From NCBI RefSeq assembly GCF_000317695.1, contig NC_019771.1:1864001-1928000 (forward strand): DNA of 64,000 bases, written 5' to 3'. Under the pieces are notes generated by a model. It ran no database searches, was not told where the DNA came from, and was given only the letters and a program-made list of their open reading frames with translations. Numbering within the stretch: position 1 is the first letter of the stretch; every line of letters starts with the position of its first letter. The translations under genes and the position numbers were made by a program. Of the stretch, positions 53,438 to 62,086 are shown piece after piece. The DNA comes from Anabaena cylindrica PCC 7122. Its GTDB lineage: Bacteria > Cyanobacteriota > Cyanobacteriia > Cyanobacteriales > Nostocaceae.

Positions 53438-53806
53438 CTACCCTTCACCCTGACTACCTGATTGCCTTATCAAGTAATCTAAAATTCTATCAATGCGTTC
53501 CAAAGCAGCATTAGTAGTACGTTGGAACTCTTGGTTATTTCTTAGAAACTCCTGGTTAGTTCTCTGGAACTCCTGAAACTGTCTTTCAGACTGCCTGAGT
53601 GCTTGCTGGTGTAAACGTGCAATATCCGCAAGGTTGGTTACTGTTCTCTCTAGTCGTGCTAAAGCCTGACTGTTAGAACGGGTTTCACGTCTGACACCCT
53701 CCTGAACAGTACGGACTAAATCAATTTCATCTCCAAGCTGATCTAATCTGCTGTCAATATCATCCAGCCTTGCGGGTAAATCTTCTAATGGCTGTGAATT
53801 AGTCAT
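53438..53806 (-). CDS. Coiled-coil protein with internal repeats, unknown
   Basis: The 122-residue protein is helical throughout. It starts with a heptad region (LPARLDDIDSRLDQLGDEID), and later has the degenerate repeat FQEFQRTNQ, EFLRNNQ, EFQRTTN (7-9 residues), which at DNA level is a short tandem repeat that can expand. Proteins of this build are common and variable in cyanobacteria, often beside CopG-like genes as here. It overlaps the upstream gene by four bases (ATGA). No enzymatic motif is present. Function unknown, possibly an oligomerising partner of the upstream DNA-binding protein. Confidence 0.7.
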   Translation of the reverse strand: MTNSQPLEDLPARLDDIDSRLDQLGDEIDLVRTVQEGVRRETRSNSQALARLERTVTNLADIARLHQQALRQSERQFQEFQRTNQEFLRNNQEFQRTTNAALERIDRILDYLIRQSGSQGEG

Positions 53807-53973
53807 AATACCTCTTTATTTTGTGGATTTTCTTTATTTTTCTCCTTGATAGCTTTTGTAACAATGTACGCCGCCAGGTTAGCTGGTGTACGCTCCTGTT
53901 CTTCAGCTATGTTTGTAAGCTCTTTATATATTTCTTCATCCAGTGTAATTGTCACTCTAGGTCTCATAGCCAT
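53803..53973 (-). CDS. Ribbon-helix-helix (CopG-like) small protein
   Basis: From the ATG at 53973 the product is about 56 residues: MAMRPRVTITLDEEIYKELT and then NIAEEQERTPANLAAYIVTKAIKEK. The VTITLDEEIYKELTNIA pattern followed by an ANLAAYIV helix is the ribbon-helix-helix fold typical of small DNA-binding repressors and antitoxins. The longer frame (84 residues to 54057) adds sequence with no pattern, so the shorter start is chosen. It is coupled to the coiled-coil gene that follows. Confidence 0.7.
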   Translation of the reverse strand: MAMRPRVTITLDEEIYKELTNIAEEQERTPANLAAYIVTKAIKEKNKENPQNKEVL

Positions 53974-54089
53974 AGGTCTAATATCTAGCAGTGACACTAT
54001 TCTAGACTCCTGTTGATCCAAAAATATTTTGTTGACTGCTGACGTGATTAACATCATAGGTCTACTATAGCATCATCAGCAGCAAATTC

Positions 54090-54181
54090 AGGACTTACGC
54101 AAAACAGAATGGAAGTAGGGGTAATTCATGAATTACCCCTACGCAAGAATCAGGTTTTGAGTCCAATCTTGCGTAAGTCCT
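54090..54181 (+). repeat. MITE-like element with 13-bp perfect ends and an inner palindrome
   Basis: AGGACTTACGCAA at 54090-54102 and TTGCGTAAGTCCT at 54169-54181 are exact inverse ends; in between, 54118-54139 is a perfect 22-base palindrome with half-site GGGGTAATTCA. The 92-base element is non-coding and could form a cruciform. One of its ends also occurs at 48819-48831. Confidence 0.9.
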
Positions 54182-54193
54182 AAAATTGAAATT

Positions 54194-54239
54194 TCATCAA
54201 AAAAATAAACCCCCGACTTCCCAAAGAAATCGAGGATTT
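54194..54239 (-). terminator. Terminator of rpe
   Basis: In minus-strand RNA, AAAUCCUCGA pairs with UCGGGGGUUU using two G-U pairs, followed by a U-rich run (TTTATTTTTTTG). The wobble pairing only works on the minus strand, so it fits rpe. Confidence 0.85.
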
Positions 54240-54266
54240 AAGTATTATTTAGTTAGCAGTATTCAA

Positions 54267-54974
54267 TTAAACAGCCGCTAATTCTGGAGTGGGACGCTTG
54301 CTGTTGCGGATACTGCTAATAGCCTCAGCATAATCTGGAGCATTAAATACAGCAGAACCAGCTACAATAGCATTAGCGCCGGCTTCCAAAACTTGCCAAG
54401 TGTTATTAGCTTTCAATCCACCGTCAACTTCGATCCAAGGATCTAAACCACGTTCGTCACACATTTGACGAAGTTGGCGAATTTTGGGAACCACGCCAGG
54501 AATAAAGCTTTGTCCACCGAAACCGGGGTTAACGCTCATAATTAGCACTAAATCACACAGTTCTAAGACATATTCAATTAGTTCTAAAGGTGTACCGGGG
54601 TTAAGTACAACTCCAGCTTTTTTACCGAGTTCTTTAATTTGTCCTAAAGTCCGGTGTAGGTGAGGTGAAGCGTTATGTTCGGCGTGTACAGAAATAATAT
54701 CAGCACCAGCTTTAGCAAAACCTTCCACATACTTTTCTGGTTCCACAATCATCAAGTGGACATCCAGGGGTTTGGTTGTAATGGGACGAATCGCCTCCAC
54801 AACCAGAGGACCTATTGTAATATTAGGTACAAAACGTCCATCCATTACATCAACGTGAATCCAATCTGCTCCTGCTTTGTCTACGGCGCGAATGTCATCA
54901 CCTAACCGACTAAAATCGGCTGATAGGATAGATGGAGAGATAACTATAGGCTTTTTAGATGGGTTTTGGGTCAT
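54267..54974 (-). CDS. rpe: Ribulose-phosphate 3-epimerase
   Basis: This enzyme interconverts ribulose-5-phosphate and xylulose-5-phosphate in the Calvin cycle and the pentose phosphate pathway. From the ATG at 54974 ([20 protein letters not shown]) the product is 235 residues, the normal size; upstream starts to 55076 add unconserved sequence. TIM-barrel motifs are present: [30 protein letters not shown] with the catalytic Asp and metal His, [29 protein letters not shown] and [11 protein letters not shown] terminator follows. It is divergent from the subtilisin-like gene with about 100 bases between. Confidence 0.95.
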   Translation of the reverse strand: MTQNPSKKPIVISPSILSADFSRLGDDIRAVDKAGADWIHVDVMDGRFVPNITIGPLVVEAIRPITTKPLDVHLMIVEPEKYVEGFAKAGADIISVHAEHNASPHLHRTLGQIKELGKKAGVVLNPGTPLELIEYVLELCDLVLIMSVNPGFGGQSFIPGVVPKIRQLRQMCDERGLDPWIEVDGGLKANNTWQVLEAGANAIVAGSAVFNAPDYAEAISSIRNSKRPTPELAAV

Positions 54975-55075
54975 GGCTGGTGGGTTTTTAAGCATATTCG
55001 TCTGTAGGCATTGTAACAAAATATGGATTTTTTGGAAATTGGGAATTAGGGACAACTGACTACTAACTACTGACA

Positions 55076-56698
55076 ATGAACAAAAAACTAACTTGGGTTA
55101 TTTGGGGTTTGGGAATTTCCTGCTTGAGTTTGCCGGTATTGGCTGCTGTCAAGTTTGGTAGTTCTCTAGAAAGTAGTGGCATTGATGCGCTTAAACTACA
55201 CCAACCACCTTACAATTTAACTGGTCGCAAGATTGCCATTGGTCAGGTAGAAATTGGTCGTCCGGGGATGTTTGGCTTGGATAAAGCCGTGTCTAAAAAT
55301 CGCGCGATTTCTCCAGTGGCGGTGTTTTTACGCAATGCACCAGCTAAATCAAATAGTGGTGTTGATCCCCATGCTTATAATGTTGCGGCTGTGATGGTGA
55401 GTAGAGATAAAGCCTGGAAGGGAGTTGCTCCAGAAGCGAGGCTATATTCTTCTGCTGTCGGTTCTACAAAGAATATGGGTCAACCAGAGGAGTGTTTATC
55501 AACACAACACATAGCACTGCAAAACGGTGGTGATGTTCGTGCTATTAACTTTAGTTTTGGTGAACCGTTGAACCGTGATCCCAGAGCAGAAGCTGTTTTA
55601 GATGGCAAAGCTTTACTAACGATGTGTATTGACTGGTCTACTAGAGTTCATAATGTTCTGTATGCGATCGCAGGTAATCAAGGCAAAGGCGGGATTCCCA
55701 TTCCTACAGACAATTTTAACGGAGTTAACGTTGCTTTTTCATCCCGAAGAGAAGGGATTTTTAATAAAGTTGATGTTTCTAATCTAGCAGGTAATTATCA
55801 AGGTGTGGGCGATAGCGCCAGCGCTGACTGGTCAGTTCGCTTAGTGGGGAAAGAGTTTAATATTGGTGGTAGGCGATCTATAGGTTTAGTTGCTCCTGGT
55901 AGTAATATTCCTTTACTTAATCCCGATGGTAAGTTAAATAAGTCCACAGGTTCAAGTTTTGCAGCACCCCACGTTACAGCTACTGTGGCTTTATTACAAG
56001 AATTTGCTGACCGACAAATCCGCACAAATCTGCCAAACTGGAGCATTGATTCTCGACATCATCAAGTGATGAAAGCTGTATTATTAAATTCAGCCGAAAA
56101 AATCCAAGATAGCGGTGATGGTTTACGCTTGGGAATGACGAAGACGTTAATTGATAAACAAAATCAAGATTGGCTAGTTTCTGATGCTTATCAAAATCCT
56201 TCAATTCCTTTAGATGCTCAAATGGGAACAGGTCATTTAAATGCTTTTCGTGCTTATCAACAATTCCTTCCTGGTCAATGGCAACCTTCAGAATCTGTTC
56301 CCTCTATTGGTTGGGATTATCACACGATTAATGCTGCATCATCTGTAGAATATGCTTTAGCAAAACCTTTAAAACAAAATAGTTTTGTAGCTGTTACTTT
56401 AACTTGGGATAGATTAGTTGAATTAGCAGATAAAAATAATAATCAACAATATGATGTAGATGAAAATTTTATAGATAGAGGACTAAATAACCTCAATCTC
56501 TACTTAGTCAAAACAGATGCTCAAGATTCAGATGCTGGTGTTATTTGTTCATCAATTAGCGAAATTGATAATGTAGAACATATATTTTGTCCAATTCCTG
56601 CTACTGGTCAATATAAAATCCGTGTGCAGTTTAAACAACAAGTCAATGAAGCAAAGCAAGCCTATGGTTTAGCTTGGTGGACTGTCCCTATTAAATAG
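55076..56698 (+). CDS. Subtilisin-like (S8) secreted protein with Asp-to-Glu change at the catalytic site
   Basis: The 540-residue protein has a signal peptide ([20 protein letters not shown], cut near VLAAV). The S8 fold is clear: [13 protein letters not shown] at the place of the usual VID-x-G strand, with Glu59 in place of the catalytic Asp; His99 in [13 protein letters not shown]; oxyanion Asn201 in AIAGNQGK; and nucleophile Ser294 in [19 protein letters not shown]-terminal beta-rich domain (about 400-540) resembles the jelly-roll found after many S8 domains. Changing Asp to Glu usually weakens or abolishes activity, so it may be a slow protease or a binding protein. The combination is known in a few atypical S8 groups. 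It stands alone. Confidence 0.85.
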   Translation: MNKKLTWVIWGLGISCLSLPVLAAVKFGSSLESSGIDALKLHQPPYNLTGRKIAIGQVEIGRPGMFGLDKAVSKNRAISPVAVFLRNAPAKSNSGVDPHAYNVAAVMVSRDKAWKGVAPEARLYSSAVGSTKNMGQPEECLSTQHIALQNGGDVRAINFSFGEPLNRDPRAEAVLDGKALLTMCIDWSTRVHNVLYAIAGNQGKGGIPIPTDNFNGVNVAFSSRREGIFNKVDVSNLAGNYQGVGDSASADWSVRLVGKEFNIGGRRSIGLVAPGSNIPLLNPDGKLNKSTGSSFAAPHVTATVALLQEFADRQIRTNLPNWSIDSRHHQVMKAVLLNSAEKIQDSGDGLRLGMTKTLIDKQNQDWLVSDAYQNPSIPLDAQMGTGHLNAFRAYQQFLPGQWQPSESVPSIGWDYHTINAASSVEYALAKPLKQNSFVAVTLTWDRLVELADKNNNQQYDVDENFIDRGLNNLNLYLVKTDAQDSDAGVICSSISEIDNVEHIFCPIPATGQYKIRVQFKQQVNEAKQAYGLAWWTVPIK

Positions 56699-56807
56699 CT
56701 TTGGCTAAAAAAGTTTTCTGGTAAAGATTAGAAGTCAGAGGGTAGATGTATTCCTGAAAAAAGTAGTAGGTATTTATAGAACTTAAACACCAACAGACTT
56801 TTCCCTG

Positions 56808-57191
56808 TCAACCGCAAAAGCCTAGCACCTGCTTTGATTTCTCAAGCACTTCTTTGGGACGAAATGGTTTAGTCAGATATAGATCAGCACCAACATCAAT
56901 TCCTTTTTGTTTATCAAATTCTTGCCCCTTAGCTGTCAACATCACGATATAAATATCAGCCATTTGTAACTCGTTTTTAATAATTTGGCAGACTTCCAGA
57001 CCACTCATTTTAGGCATCATCACATCGAGAAAAACTAGGTTTGGTTTTTCGGTTTTAATAGTTTCAAGAGCTTCTTCTCCATTTCTAGCAGTTAGTAGTT
57101 CAACCCCCTCGTCTTCTAATTCTTCTAGGGCTTGTTCCAACAAAATCACAATATTCGGTTCATCGTCAACAATTAGAATCTTCTGGGTCAT
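56808..57191 (-). CDS. CheY-like single-domain response regulator
   Basis: The 127-residue protein is a bare receiver: ILIVDDEPNIVILLEQALEE with the acidic pair, LVFLDVMMPKMSGLEVCQII with the phosphoacceptor Asp, VMLTAKGQEFDKQKGIDVGA and the YLTKPFRPKEVLEKS lysine. There is no output domain, so it acts by protein contact or as a phosphate shuttle. It may partner with the large hybrid kinases encoded 2-7 kb upstream on the same strand (59091-64000), whose receivers have a similar sequence. It is preceded by a 369-base gap that is mostly a family C repeat. Confidence 0.92.
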   Translation of the reverse strand: MTQKILIVDDEPNIVILLEQALEELEDEGVELLTARNGEEALETIKTEKPNLVFLDVMMPKMSGLEVCQIIKNELQMADIYIVMLTAKGQEFDKQKGIDVGADLYLTKPFRPKEVLEKSKQVLGFCG

Positions 57192-57334
57192 ACAATTTTA
57201 GATTTTGAAATTTAGATGAGGATAATTTTTTGTTCTTCAGTACCTAATATAGCGGTTATCAGTTAAGTGAGGTACAAGAACCCCCATTGGTGTCAACTTA
57301 ACGTGAAAGCCTCGTAAAATATCAGTTTCACCCT

Positions 57335-57447
57335 TTCTCGTTCCCATACTCTGTATGGGAATGAATTCGAGAAGGCTCTGCCTTCTATGAAAACAGAGGC
57401 TCTGCCTCTGTAATAGCATTCCCATTCGGAGACTGGGAACGAGATAA
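57335..57447 (+). repeat. Dispersed repeat family C, copy 4 (fills most of gap 57192-57560)
   Basis: TCTCGTTCCCATACTCTGTA, GAAGGCTCTGCCTTC, CAGAGGCTCTGCCTCTG, TAGCATTCCCATTCGGAGAC and GGGAACGAGATA: a chain of small palindromes inside an outer inverted pair (CTCGTTCCCA / TGGGAACGAG). A short frame on the other strand through it is not a gene. TATAGCGGTT and AACCGCTATA at about 57248-57257 and 57493-57502 form a further outer inverted pair. Confidence 0.85.
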
Positions 57448-57560
57448 AAAACAGCGGGGAGGGGGTTGGTTTCTTGTATCTTATTCAACTGAGAACCGCT
57501 ATAAATAGGCTCTTAGCAACCCATAATTTTGCAATCGCCTAAACTGGAAATGTGATGTGT

Positions 57561-58961
57561 CTATTTAAGATTAACCAAGAAATGGGCAATTAAAGTATTC
57601 CTTTCATAGGAGAGGAAATAAAGATGTACAAGGTTGGGATTTTCTTGATCTTTATGCATAACTACACCGTCAAGTGCTAGACGGTGATGATCTATCCATC
57701 TATCTTTTGAATCTAGCAGAACACTGAAATAAGGACTTTTATCTGGATGAGACTTTTTTAAATCTTCGTAGCTTTGATAAAAAGGAGGTATGCCAATTCC
57801 CAGTGGCATATACAAGCCTTTTGGATAGTCTTTGACAGCTAGTTTAGGCAGATTTTGGAGGTTGATACCACTGATGAGTAATTTATTTTTTTCCCCTGTT
57901 TTTGTATCTCCTAGTATCAATTCTAGTTCCTGTAAATTTTCTTGAGTACCAACAGATTTAATATTTCTTAAAACAGCTTTTTCAAATTTAGCTATTCTCC
58001 AATATTCATTTTTCCAAGGCTTATTTGATTCATAAAATCCTGGTGGTATAAAACTTGCAAATTCAACTTTATTGTCTCCGCTATAAATATCTCTCCAAGT
58101 CCTTAAGTTAGTTGCTAGTGTAGTCCTTATTTTCCGACTTTGCTCTCCAGATGAAAAGATCTTTTCATCCATTGGGAATTGGGCAACTATTTCTTTTTCA
58201 TCGACTACATTTCTCAGCAAATTAGCATTTATGACTGTACCGCTAGGATCTTGCCAATGTTCTAATTTCCACCAATGCTTCCAATAGGACATATTATTAT
58301 TTTTTTCAAAGATATTTTTATAATGTCCCATTGGAAAGGTAAACCAACTTTGATAATAGAGTGTTTTATTATCATCTTCTTTGTTAAAAATCAAAATTTC
58401 CCAAAATCCTGCATTTAAGCAATTGTTAGCTAAAGCAACTTCTACAACATTTTGCTTTTCAAAACCATCTCCTCCGGTAATTTCTATGTGTTGAGAATTT
58501 GCAGGAAAGCTAATTTGCTGTCTGTTCCACTCCCGGTCTGTAAAAGCAATTACTTCTAAACCTGGGTCTTTTTTCACCCATTCTGGTGCTTTAGGAACTA
58601 ATAAATTTAAATCAACATTTTTGATAACTATTTTGGCTGTTTTTTCATTAGTTGGCTCCAAAACAAAATCAAAAGTATTTTCATTTTTTTTGACAATTGT
58701 TAGTTTTCGTTGAGAATACCTTTGAAAATTTTTGCCTAATGGAGCAGGATTGGCTGGATATTCGGCATTAGATAATTCTTGGAGTTTAATTGTCATTTTA
58801 TCATTGAAATCATATCTGGATTTAAACCAGAAACCTGTAATTCCCAGTAAACCAAGAAATACGATAAAACTGGCTAACAAGCTTTTCTTGTTGACAACTT
58901 TTAAGTTAAGTTTGTCTGGAAAGATGCTTGATTTTTTGAGTTCGGACAAATTGTTATTCAT
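57561..58961 (-). CDS. Membrane-anchored extracytoplasmic protein, unknown
   Basis: The 466-residue protein has a short cytoplasmic head, one membrane helix (LLASFIVFLGLLGITGFWF, about 28-46) and a large extracytoplasmic part. That part is rich in Trp and aromatic residues and mostly beta in pattern. Noticeable stretches are NAGFWEILIFNKEDDNKTLY, YYQSWFTFPMGHYKNIFEKN and YWKHWWKLEHWQDPSG, then PLGIGIPPFYQSYEDLKKSH and DSKDRWIDHHRLALDGVVMH. No catalytic motif is recognised; the aromatic patches suggest binding of carbohydrate or another large ligand. It lies between a receiver gene and the hybrid kinase gene on the same strand, and might be a sensor accessory. Confidence 0.7.
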   Translation of the reverse strand: MNNNLSELKKSSIFPDKLNLKVVNKKSLLASFIVFLGLLGITGFWFKSRYDFNDKMTIKLQELSNAEYPANPAPLGKNFQRYSQRKLTIVKKNENTFDFVLEPTNEKTAKIVIKNVDLNLLVPKAPEWVKKDPGLEVIAFTDREWNRQQISFPANSQHIEITGGDGFEKQNVVEVALANNCLNAGFWEILIFNKEDDNKTLYYQSWFTFPMGHYKNIFEKNNNMSYWKHWWKLEHWQDPSGTVINANLLRNVVDEKEIVAQFPMDEKIFSSGEQSRKIRTTLATNLRTWRDIYSGDNKVEFASFIPPGFYESNKPWKNEYWRIAKFEKAVLRNIKSVGTQENLQELELILGDTKTGEKNKLLISGINLQNLPKLAVKDYPKGLYMPLGIGIPPFYQSYEDLKKSHPDKSPYFSVLLDSKDRWIDHHRLALDGVVMHKDQENPNLVHLYFLSYERNTLIAHFLVNLK

Positions 58962-59090
58962 TTTGTGAATATATACAATTTCGGGTAAGTTGGGGGTTAT
59001 TGGATTGATTTTAGATGGACAGAAGGAAAATGTGAAGCGTGTAATATGAAATTTAATATTTTAGGTTCTTGATGATCTGGTCTGCTGAGA

Positions 59091-62027
59091 TTACCGATCA
59101 GATAGCATAATGAAAACTACATTTTCTAGCTCTTTTTCAAAGCGTAAAGCTTTGACTAGGTCGGCTTCTTGAGAAAAAATAGAATCAATGATAATCATGT
59201 CAGGTTTAGCTGACCGAGCCTTATTAATACATTCTTGAGGATCAGAGGCTACAATCACGCTGTATCCTTGAGTTTGTAGTACATCTGATATTGTCTTTAA
59301 AGTTGAGGCATTTTTATCAACAACTAATACCTTTTTAGTGGAAGCACCTTGGGAAAGTAATGAGCCGATTTCGACTAGAAGTTTTTCTGTATGGATAGGT
59401 TTAGTGAGATAGCGATCAATGCCAATATGATATCCTCGTTCTTTGTCTTCAATAATTGACAACATAATGATGGGAATATCTGCTGTTTGAGGATCATTTT
59501 TGAGGACGGCTGCCACGTCAAAGCCATTGATTTGAGGCATCATCACATCTAGAAGAATCAGATCGGGACGGGATGTTTTGATTTGATGAATTGCATCTAC
59601 TCCGTCTTTGGCTTCCCGGACATTGTAACCTTCATTTTCTAGTTGTTGACGAAGTAGTTCTCGAATGTTGAGATCGTCATCAACCACCAAAATGGTTTTA
59701 CGGTTTTCGTTCTGCACTGCATTGGAGGTGATGACGTGATCTTTGAGTTGCTTGACGAGGGTATCTAAATTCAGACTGGAACTAGAGTATTGTTGGCTGG
59801 TTTGGGTAGGAACAGTAAACGAGAATGTGCTGCCTTTGTTGAGTTCACTTTCTACCCAGATTCTACCGCCGTGATGGTCGATAATTTGTTTGCAGATTGG
59901 TAGTCCTAATCCTGTTCCTTTGGGTTTATCAGTGAGGGTGTCACCAACTTGGCGGAATTTCTCGAAGACTTTCGACTGGTCTTCTGGTGTAATCCCAACG
60001 CCTGTGTCAATGATGCTGATGCAAACACCGTCTTTTGTCTGTTTGATGCGGCAGGTGATAGAACCAGATGCGGTGAATTTAATGGCATTGGAAATCAGAT
60101 TAATGAGGACTTGGAGTAGTCGGTTGCGATCGCCTATGATCTGAGGTAGTCCTGGTTCAACTTCGCTGATTAACTTCAATCCATTGCTTTCTAATAATCC
60201 AGATGTGGACTTGGTAGCCCAATCTAGTAATTCGCTGGGATCTAGGGGCTGCATTTGCCATTCCACTTTTCCCGCTTCCATTTTGGCGATGTCTAAGACA
60301 TCATTAATCAATGATGTGAGTCGTTCTGCTTCGGAGACAATGATGTTGAGATTATCACTGACTCGTTTGATAGTTTTCTGAAGTTTGCGGTCTTCGCTGG
60401 AAAGCAAGGGGAAGACGTTGGTTTCTAGCTTTTCTTTAATAATGGAGGCAAAACCAAGGACGGAAGTTAGTGGTGTTCGTAACTCGTGGGAAACCGTGGA
60501 GATGAAGTCGGTTTTCATCTTGTCGATTTCTTTTTCTGCTGTTACATCCCGAATGAGGATGACTGAGCCTAGCCACACCGCTGCCTCATTCCCAGATGCT
60601 TTTTTGAAGATTGTAGTAGCCAAAGCTTGACCAACTTTTCCTGCTGCGAGATTGACCTCAGCGGTGAATATCTCTTGCTGCTGCTGGCAGGTCTGTTGTA
60701 CTAAATTAGCGATTTCAGCTTGAGAAATTTCTCGACAGTCTTTTCCTTTGAGATCAATGTCTCCGAGTTGGAACATTTTTAGCAAAGCCGGGTTGAAGCG
60801 TGTGATATTTCCAGCCGTGTTGGTTACAAGTAGGCCATCTGCTAGATTGTCAATGATAGCGGTCAGGTCAGCAAATGTTGATTGCAGTTCTGTGTCTGTT
60901 TGTTGCCGTCGCCAGTGGGATAGGGTTAATAACCATACTCCCACCCCGATTAACCCACCTAAAACAATGTATAAAAGCAGGAGTTGATAAAAGGCTCTCT
61001 GCGATCGCGCATTCAACACAACAGAAGGAACATGAGTCAATATTTTCCAGCGGTAAGACTTGGCATCAACCTTGCCTCGACTGGAATCGAAAGCGCGGGT
61101 TGCCCCTGTACTGGATTTAGCCCCCTGCACTGCCAGTAGTGGATACAGGGTTTTAAAGGTGAATAACCCATCAGTTGTTTGTAACTGTCCTGACTCCTGT
61201 GTACTGATTCGCTGCCAGATATGAGGATAAGCTTTGGCAAAAGTCTGGTCTTCACGGTCTTCGTACATGAAGCCCCACTCATCTTCTGGTTTTGAACCCT
61301 TGAGCCAATAACCATCAGTATTGAGTAGCAACGTTTCACCTAAAGTTGTTGAGTTTTCTTTTTTCAAATTGTAGATAAACTTTTCACCCAGATAGTTCAA
61401 CACAACAACTCCTCGTTTCTGACCCTGGGCATCAAAAACAGGTGTGCCAAACCGAATCATCGGCTTGAGTGGTTGTTCAATCTGGCCTCGCTCAATATTG
61501 AGATCTAGGGGGGAAATAAAGACCTCTCCTGATTTGAGGGAAATAGTGTCTTTAAACCAGTAGCGTTTTGCCTGGACTTGCAGTTTTTCTTCAGGGACAA
61601 TGCGGGGCTGACCTTGGTTAAAGTTGACTCTGACAACTTCTTTCCCAGTTACGTCCAGAAAACGAATTTGGTCGTAGAGTTGCTTGTGTTGAGAAAGGGA
61701 AAGATACTCTTGAGCGATCGCTTGTTTTAATTTCAGTATTTCAGTTGGACTTACAGATGGATTGAGCATTGACTGTAACTCGTTCTGATTAGCCAGAAAC
61801 ATCAAATCTGACTTGATTAAATTGAAGTCACTGGCAGCCGTTTTCGCTTGCAAGTCAACGTTACGGGTTTCGTTGATGGAGATGGCAACCTGTTCAGCCT
61901 TACTTTCTGCTTGGTGAATGATTCGCAGCACACCCCCAAGCAGGACAGACAGCGGCAAAAAGGTGATCAGAAATCGCTTGAGAATTCCTGGATGACCGAT
62001 TTTAGGAAATTGAGAGTTTCTTAACAT
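59091..62027 (-). CDS. Hybrid sensor histidine kinase: dCache-PAS-HisKA-HATPase-REC plus a truncated REC
   Basis: The 978-residue protein has a membrane helix (about 18-36), an extracytoplasmic dCache-type region (about 45-335; LYDQIRFLDVTGKEVVRVNF, RYWFKDTISLKSGEVFISPL), a second helix (LLLLYIVLGGLIGVGVWLL), a PAS domain (TAIIDNLADGLLVTNTAGNI), a HisKA box [18 protein letters not shown], an ATPase domain (NLISNAIKFTASG, IDTGVGITPE, GTGLGLPICK) and a receiver (ILVVDDDLNIRELL, LILLDVMMPQINGFD, RYLTKPIHTEK). The last about 70 residues start a second receiver (VLVVDKNASTLKTI, MIIIDSIFS) that stops at VVFIMLSDR, before the Lys and final helix, with Asp replaced in the acidic pair. This tail may be inactive. 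It lies 59 bases downstream of another kinase gene. Confidence 0.9.
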   Translation of the reverse strand: MLRNSQFPKIGHPGILKRFLITFLPLSVLLGGVLRIIHQAESKAEQVAISINETRNVDLQAKTAASDFNLIKSDLMFLANQNELQSMLNPSVSPTEILKLKQAIAQEYLSLSQHKQLYDQIRFLDVTGKEVVRVNFNQGQPRIVPEEKLQVQAKRYWFKDTISLKSGEVFISPLDLNIERGQIEQPLKPMIRFGTPVFDAQGQKRGVVVLNYLGEKFIYNLKKENSTTLGETLLLNTDGYWLKGSKPEDEWGFMYEDREDQTFAKAYPHIWQRISTQESGQLQTTDGLFTFKTLYPLLAVQGAKSSTGATRAFDSSRGKVDAKSYRWKILTHVPSVVLNARSQRAFYQLLLLYIVLGGLIGVGVWLLTLSHWRRQQTDTELQSTFADLTAIIDNLADGLLVTNTAGNITRFNPALLKMFQLGDIDLKGKDCREISQAEIANLVQQTCQQQQEIFTAEVNLAAGKVGQALATTIFKKASGNEAAVWLGSVILIRDVTAEKEIDKMKTDFISTVSHELRTPLTSVLGFASIIKEKLETNVFPLLSSEDRKLQKTIKRVSDNLNIIVSEAERLTSLINDVLDIAKMEAGKVEWQMQPLDPSELLDWATKSTSGLLESNGLKLISEVEPGLPQIIGDRNRLLQVLINLISNAIKFTASGSITCRIKQTKDGVCISIIDTGVGITPEDQSKVFEKFRQVGDTLTDKPKGTGLGLPICKQIIDHHGGRIWVESELNKGSTFSFTVPTQTSQQYSSSSLNLDTLVKQLKDHVITSNAVQNENRKTILVVDDDLNIRELLRQQLENEGYNVREAKDGVDAIHQIKTSRPDLILLDVMMPQINGFDVAAVLKNDPQTADIPIIMLSIIEDKERGYHIGIDRYLTKPIHTEKLLVEIGSLLSQGASTKKVLVVDKNASTLKTISDVLQTQGYSVIVASDPQECINKARSAKPDMIIIDSIFSQEADLVKALRFEKELENVVFIMLSDR

Positions 62028-62086
62028 AAAAGATTTCTATAGGTGTTGATGTGAAAACGTGAACTCGATTCGATATTGAGATTTAT

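Noticed and set aside
57237..57488. 83-residue frame on the minus strand
   Set aside because: It lies within the palindromic family C repeat and owes its length to that sequence.
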